From JAGXQV01 sp964505475 (GTDB lineage Bacteria > Pseudomonadota > Gammaproteobacteria > Burkholderiales > Sulfuricellaceae), in assembly GCA_964505475.1 (NCBI GenBank), contig CAZDIJ010000041.1, positions 1 to 25,610 of the forward strand: DNA of 25,610 nt. The letters run 5' to 3'. The translations under genes and the position numbers were made by a program. The notes under the pieces were generated by a model. The model saw only the letters and a program-made list of their open reading frames with translations, ran no database searches and was not told the origin of the DNA. Shown piece after piece: positions 22,325-25,610 of the stretch. Numbering within the stretch: position 1 is the stretch's first letter; every line of letters begins with the position of its first letter.

Positions 22325-23839
22325 ATGGCGGATATTCGTGATTTTATTGGTGATGACATCACCGGCACCCTCGATGCCAGTGTCGCAGTGGGCGACCTGG
22401 TCGCGTTTTCCGGCGGCGCGGGCTGGCCGATAAAAAATGTCGGATATATCCCCACATTTACCGGCTCCGCAACTGGCGGCCACGGCTCAGCGCTGGCGCG
22501 GCTGACCGGCGGGCGCATCGTCGAGTTCTACGCGCGCGCCGGCGATGGATATCCGTGTTTCCGGGTGTTCGATGCGGCGATGGCGCAGGTCGTTGCCGAA
22601 ACCGTCGTCCAGTCCGGCGCGGCGTCCTCGACAAATTCCCTGGCTATCCTCGCCATGGCGAACGGTAATTTCGTCATTTTTTGGCTATACAACAGCAATC
22701 CGTATTTCGCCATTTTTTCGTCGGCTGGGGGAGTCGTCAAAACCGCGACCGCGATTGATGGTTCGACCGCCTGGAATGTTGACACCACATCAGGGGCGCG
22801 GTTTATCGCCCAGATGACCGGCGGGAATCTGGTGTTTATTGGCTGTGATACGGCGTTTGTGTACGCGCGATATGCGGTATTCGACGCCAGCGGCAACGTC
22901 GTCGCCGGCCCGGCAAATGTCAGCACCGCGGTGGTAACCCCCGGCACGGTCACCGTGGCCGGCGTCGGCGCCGGATTCGCGGTGGGGTGGCTGAATGGCA
23001 GCAATTCCTATCCTGCGTTTAGGACATTTAACTCCTCCGGCGCGGCGGTCAGTTCGGCGACCGACGCGATGGCGACGGCGTCGAGCGGGTATTTCCATCT
23101 CGCCCGCTGCGCGACCAATTATTTTGCCATCATTTGCAAGGAAGGCGGCTACCCTCAACCTCATGCGCGCATCTACGATGCCAACGGCGCTTTTTTTACC
23201 GGCGCCGGCCTGAGCGTGATGGAGGGCACTCCACACTCATATATGGCGGCGACGCTGGCGAATGGGGATATGGTTTTTGGGGCGATGTCCTCGCCAGCCG
23301 GCGGGGCGATCGCGCTACGGAGGTGGGATGCGGCGGCGAATTCATTTACGCCCAAAATCATCGTTGCGCCGGATGGTGGCGCGCTGGGCATCACCATTAA
23401 CACCGGCGTGCTATCCCTAGCGCCCACGCCGGATGGTGGGCTGGTGGTGCTGGCTCAGCATCCGGCCGCGACGGGGTCTACCAATCTGTATGTCCTGTCC
23501 GCCTGGCGATTGGATGCGAAATTAAATGTCCTTGGCTACACGCGGTTGCCCCAACACGATCTGACTCCGCCCGGTATCCAGCGAGGCATTTATGGCGTCG
23601 TGGCAACCGAGACGCAGGTATTGGCATCCTGCCTCTACCCCCGGCACCAGGTGCTGGCGCTGAATCATCAGCCCATCGCGGGCTGCGCCGTCTCCGCCTC
23701 GGCGATCCAGACTTCCGGCAAACACACCGTGTCCGGCGGCGTGTTGCCAGCCGGGGCGCGGCTGGATCAATTTTCAATCGCTGGCAATCTCATGCCGGCA
23801 GTGGCTATTTCCGCCACCGAAGTGATTTTGGGAGGTTAG
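22325..23839 (+). CDS. Tail fibre/receptor-binding protein with about seven propeller-like repeats
   Basis: This 504-residue protein starts MADIRDFIGDDITGTLDASVAVGDLVAF. It then shows about seven degenerate repeats of 48-57 residues, starting near residues 56, 105, 158, 208, 256, 305 and 362. Each has the pattern LA.L.NG.FVIFW...(G/N)..PYFAIFD..G. The number and spacing suggest a seven-bladed beta-propeller. A final segment (about 440-504) has GCAVSASAIQTSGKHTVSGG. A GGAGG ribosome site lies inside the previous gene. As the largest fibre gene near the right end, it is the best candidate for host recognition. Confidence 0.68.
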   Translation: MADIRDFIGDDITGTLDASVAVGDLVAFSGGAGWPIKNVGYIPTFTGSATGGHGSALARLTGGRIVEFYARAGDGYPCFRVFDAAMAQVVAETVVQSGAASSTNSLAILAMANGNFVIFWLYNSNPYFAIFSSAGGVVKTATAIDGSTAWNVDTTSGARFIAQMTGGNLVFIGCDTAFVYARYAVFDASGNVVAGPANVSTAVVTPGTVTVAGVGAGFAVGWLNGSNSYPAFRTFNSSGAAVSSATDAMATASSGYFHLARCATNYFAIICKEGGYPQPHARIYDANGAFFTGAGLSVMEGTPHSYMAATLANGDMVFGAMSSPAGGAIALRRWDAAANSFTPKIIVAPDGGALGITINTGVLSLAPTPDGGLVVLAQHPAATGSTNLYVLSAWRLDAKLNVLGYTRLPQHDLTPPGIQRGIYGVVATETQVLASCLYPRHQVLALNHQPIAGCAVSASAIQTSGKHTVSGGVLPAGARLDQFSIAGNLMPAVAISATEVILGG

Positions 23840-23842
23840 ATT

Positions 23843-24346
23843 ATGCACATTATTATTTTGGATGGCGTAGCCGTCGATAAATCGGCGTCCGCCCCGGTTT
23901 TCGGTGAGCGTGGCCTTATTATTGATGGAGATGTGGCACTTTCCTGGGCAAATTCCGCCACCCAGGTGGTGCAGGTCGCCGAGGAGGATATTCCGGCTGA
24001 TTTCGTCGGCGGGAAATACCTGTACCAGGCCAGCGAGCTGGTACTCAATCCGGCCTGGGTCGATCCTGTTGACGCCATTCCCGCCATTCCCGCCGCTCCC
24101 GAACCAACCGAGCGTTACGTCTCTGGCGTCGAGTTTCTGCGCCGGTTTACGGTAGCGCAACGGATCGCGGCTCGCCAACTGGCGAAAACCGACCCCATTG
24201 CCGAAGATTTTTTTGACCTGCTCGATAAGACCATTGCGCAAAATGGCCGGGTGAACCTGATCGACCCAGATACTGTTTCAGGGGTGGGTTATCTGGCTGC
24301 CGCGCTTCCCGAGCAGCGGATCGACCCTGCCGTAATCTTGGCATGA
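23843..24346 (+). CDS. Tail-fibre-associated protein
   Basis: This 167-residue protein starts MHIIILDGVAVDKSASAPV. It has a small beta N-terminal part with LVLNPAWVDPVDAIPAIPAAPEP as a Pro/Ala linker. It then has a helical segment YVSGVEFLRRFTVAQRIAARQLAKTDPIAEDFFDLLDKTIAQNGRVNLIDPDTV, which is common in small proteins encoded next to phage tail fibres. It may be a fibre cap or assembly chaperone, but function is unknown. A GGGAGG ribosome site precedes the ATG, and the gene follows the fibre gene by three bases. Confidence 0.65.
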   Translation: MHIIILDGVAVDKSASAPVFGERGLIIDGDVALSWANSATQVVQVAEEDIPADFVGGKYLYQASELVLNPAWVDPVDAIPAIPAAPEPTERYVSGVEFLRRFTVAQRIAARQLAKTDPIAEDFFDLLDKTIAQNGRVNLIDPDTVSGVGYLAAALPEQRIDPAVILA

Positions 24347-24373
24347 ACACCCGTTGAAGAGAGGGCGACCGAT

Positions 24374-24465
24374 GCCGTGTTGGAGCACGGCGCCGGCCAC
24401 CTTAACCCACAGAACACACCTGTGAGCCAAAGCCAAGGCCCCCTGCCGTGACGTCACAGCGGGGG
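24374..24465. promoter_or_regulatory. Cluster of three dyads upstream of the adenine methylase gene
   Basis: The 161-base gap between tail and methylase genes holds three inverted repeats. GCCGTG/CACGGC lies at 24374-24391 with loop TTGGAG. CACAG/CTGTG lies at 24408-24424 with a 7-base loop. CCCCC...GGGGG at 24439-24465 is centred on the perfect palindrome GTGACGTCAC (24448-24457). None has a U-run, so they are not ordinary terminators. They may be operator sites or RNA folds that control the methylase, much as mom is controlled separately in Mu. Function is inference. Confidence 0.4.
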
Positions 24466-24507
24466 AAGTATGGCACGATTTTCATATCGAGAGAAAGGCT
24501 TACAGCC

Positions 24508-25275
24508 ATGCAAAACGCATTACCTATCATCCCCTGGATCGGCGGTAAACGCCGGTTGGCGAAACACATCCTCCCCCTGTTCCCGGAACACATCTGCTAC
24601 GTCGAGCCATTTTGCGGCGCGGCGGCGATGTATTTCCTCAAGGAGCCTGCTAAGGTCGAGGTGATCAACGATATCAACGGGGAATTGGTCAATCTCTACC
24701 GGGTAGTCAAGCACCACCTGGAGGAATTTATCCGGCAATTTAAATGGGCGCTGACCAGCCGCAAGATTTATGAGTGGATGCAAATCACCCCGTCGGAAAC
24801 CCTGACCGATATCCAGCGTGCGGCACGCTTCTACTACCTGCAAAAGCTCGCCTTCGGCGGCAAGGTGAACGGCCAAACTTTCGGCACGTCCACCACCTCG
24901 GCACCTCGCCTCAATCTGCTGCGCCTAGAAGAAGATATGAGCCAGGCGCACCTTCGCCTGTCCCGAACTACCATCGAGCACTTGGGTTGGCAGGATTGCA
25001 TCACGAAATATGACCGCGAGCACACCCTGATTTACTGTGATCCGCCCTACTGGGGCACCGAAGGCTATGGTGTGGATTTCGGGCTGGAGCAATATGACCA
25101 CATGGCGGAGATGGCTAGGTCGATCAAGGGGCGGATGATCATCAGCGTAAACGATATCCCGGAGATGCGGGCGGCGTTCAATGGACTGACGATGGAGTCG
25201 GTGGGGATCAGTTATTCGGTGGGTGGGGTGCAGGGCAGAGATAAACGGTCTGAACTGGTAATTCAGAATTTTTAG
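24508..25275 (+). CDS. DNA adenine N6-methyltransferase, Dam/D12 class
   Basis: This 255-residue enzyme transfers methyl from S-adenosylmethionine to adenine N6. Its D12-class motifs are WIGGKRRL (residues 10-17), motif I VEPFCGAA (32-39) for SAM binding, and the catalytic DPPY (178-181). Length suits Dam-like enzymes, but the target sequence cannot be read from this. GTG 24448 is in frame, but it lies inside a palindrome. ATG 24508 has a GAGAAAGG ribosome site at good spacing. The gene lies near the right end, where Mu carries the DNA-modification gene mom, so it may protect phage DNA from host restriction. It is convergent with and overlaps the minus-strand gene by four bases. Confidence 0.92.
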   Translation: MQNALPIIPWIGGKRRLAKHILPLFPEHICYVEPFCGAAAMYFLKEPAKVEVINDINGELVNLYRVVKHHLEEFIRQFKWALTSRKIYEWMQITPSETLTDIQRAARFYYLQKLAFGGKVNGQTFGTSTTSAPRLNLLRLEEDMSQAHLRLSRTTIEHLGWQDCITKYDREHTLIYCDPPYWGTEGYGVDFGLEQYDHMAEMARSIKGRMIISVNDIPEMRAAFNGLTMESVGISYSVGGVQGRDKRSELVIQNF

Positions 25276-25457
25276 CCCGCCAGCAACGCTTTGGCGGCGG
25301 TGAATCCAACCCATTTGCCGTTTCCGTCAAGTCCGCGAGATGCCAGTTCCCGCCTGGCTAGAGCATTAAGATCGATCTGGCCTTGTGCGGCTGCGAGTAT
25401 AAATTTCAGCGGCAGGGTTTGAATGGAGAGGATTTCGTCTTGAGTTAATGTGTTCAT
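25272..25457 (-). CDS. Small conserved-looking phage protein of unknown function
   Basis: This 61-residue protein is read leftward. It starts MNTLTQDEILSIQTLPLKF and continues through LNALARRELASRGLDGNGKWVGF to AAKALLAG. Short proteins of this pattern, with ALARRELASRGLD...GKWVGF, are common in proteobacterial phages and have no known function. ATG at 25457 is chosen because AAGGTG lies upstream on the minus strand. A longer reading from 25514 would start inside the terminator-like hairpin. It is the only gene on the minus strand and faces the methylase gene. Confidence 0.72.
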   Translation of the reverse strand: MNTLTQDEILSIQTLPLKFILAAAQGQIDLNALARRELASRGLDGNGKWVGFTAAKALLAG

Positions 25458-25496
25458 GTCGGGCACCTTAATAATCGGTGACCGTATTGACGCTCT

Positions 25497-25525
25497 ACCC
25501 GGCTGACGAGTCAAGCGGGTTTTTT
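25497..25525 (+). terminator. Terminator-like hairpin near the phage right end
   Basis: ACCCG (25497-25501) pairs with CGGGT (25516-25520), with an inner TGA/TCA pairing and a small internal loop, and a run of six T residues follows. It would stop rightward late transcription before the phage end. The stem is imperfect, so efficiency is uncertain. Confidence 0.55.
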
Positions 25526-25531
25526 ATAGTG

Positions 25532-25610
25532 CAATTTCGTTGCGCCAGTTGCAAAATCTATCAATGCCAATTATCGCGCAAATTTGTGTCAATTATCGCG
25601 CCCGGTTACA
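25532..25610. other. Probable phage right end with transposase-binding repeats
   Basis: CAATTATCGCGC occurs at 25568-25579 and 25590-25601, exactly 22 bases apart. A degenerate copy (CAATTTCG, two extra bases, GCGC) lies near 25532-25545. Mu carries 22-bp MuA sites R1 and R2 side by side at its right end, plus R3 further in. The sequence also becomes AT-rich and gene-free. The window ends in CA, the dinucleotide expected at a Mu-type terminus. Together these point to an attR-type end at or very near 25610, but the left end and flanking host DNA are not in view. Confidence 0.6.

Noticed and set aside
24448..24507. GTG start for the adenine methylase at 24448
   Set aside because: It would place the N-terminus in a palindrome and add residues before the typical WIGGK opening. 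ATG 24508 has a good ribosome site.
25458..25514. Minus-strand promoter with TTGACT at 25509-25514 as -35
   Set aside because: No acceptable -10 box lies at 16-18 bases, and the box sits in the terminator stem.
1..25610. CRISPR arrays, tRNA or rRNA genes
   Set aside because: No regularly spaced repeat arrays and no tRNA- or rRNA-like sequences were seen.

Overview
The window is the late (lysis, head, tail) half of a Mu-like transposable phage or prophage. It reads left to right almost entirely on the + strand and appears to run up to the right end of the element. The sequence is GC-rich, with tightly packed genes joined by ATGA/TGATG stop-start overlaps. The head genes follow phage Mu order: gp25/gp26/gp27-like, terminase, DUF935 portal, gpF, gpG, gpI/Z, DUF2190, major capsid, gp35-like, DUF1320, gp37-like. 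The tail is of siphovirus type: tube, frameshifted assembly chaperones, a 1747-residue tape measure, hub-like proteins and fibres. No Mu-type contractile sheath is seen. This combination resembles the B3/D3112/DMS3 group of Mu-like siphophages. The host is probably a beta- or gammaproteobacterium, but the sequence does not name it.

Layout. Bases 1-110 end an upstream transcript at an intrinsic terminator. Bases 111-1321 hold a late leader and a lysis cassette (endolysin, holin-like protein, Rz with overlapping Rz1). Bases 1318-7309 hold DNA-packaging and head-assembly genes, including a gpF-like protein with a C-terminal putative PBECR nuclease domain. Bases 7310-7721 are non-coding. They hold a 265-bp MITE-like element with near-perfect 29-bp terminal inverted repeats and a 5-bp target duplication, then a second late leader. 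Bases 7722-11752 hold protease/scaffold, decoration, capsid and connector genes. Bases 11752-24346 hold the tail genes, including a textbook -1 frameshift site and a fibre protein with about seven propeller-like repeats. Bases 24347-25275 hold a Dam-type adenine methylase in the position where Mu carries mom. A small minus-strand gene follows, then a terminator and 12-bp direct repeats 22 bp apart that look like transposase-binding sites. The window stops at a terminal CA.

How it works together. Two leaders, before the endolysin and before the protease, share an 18-bp dyad, a C-rich tract and a hairpin that abuts the start codon. They lie at 55 and 56 bases from their starts. These are the positions of Mu Plys and PI, so they probably mark the two late promoters under a C-like activator encoded left of the window. 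The non-coding slot between gpG and gpI corresponds to the known anti-CRISPR insertion site of Pseudomonas Mu-like phages. Here it holds the MITE-like element instead of an acr gene.
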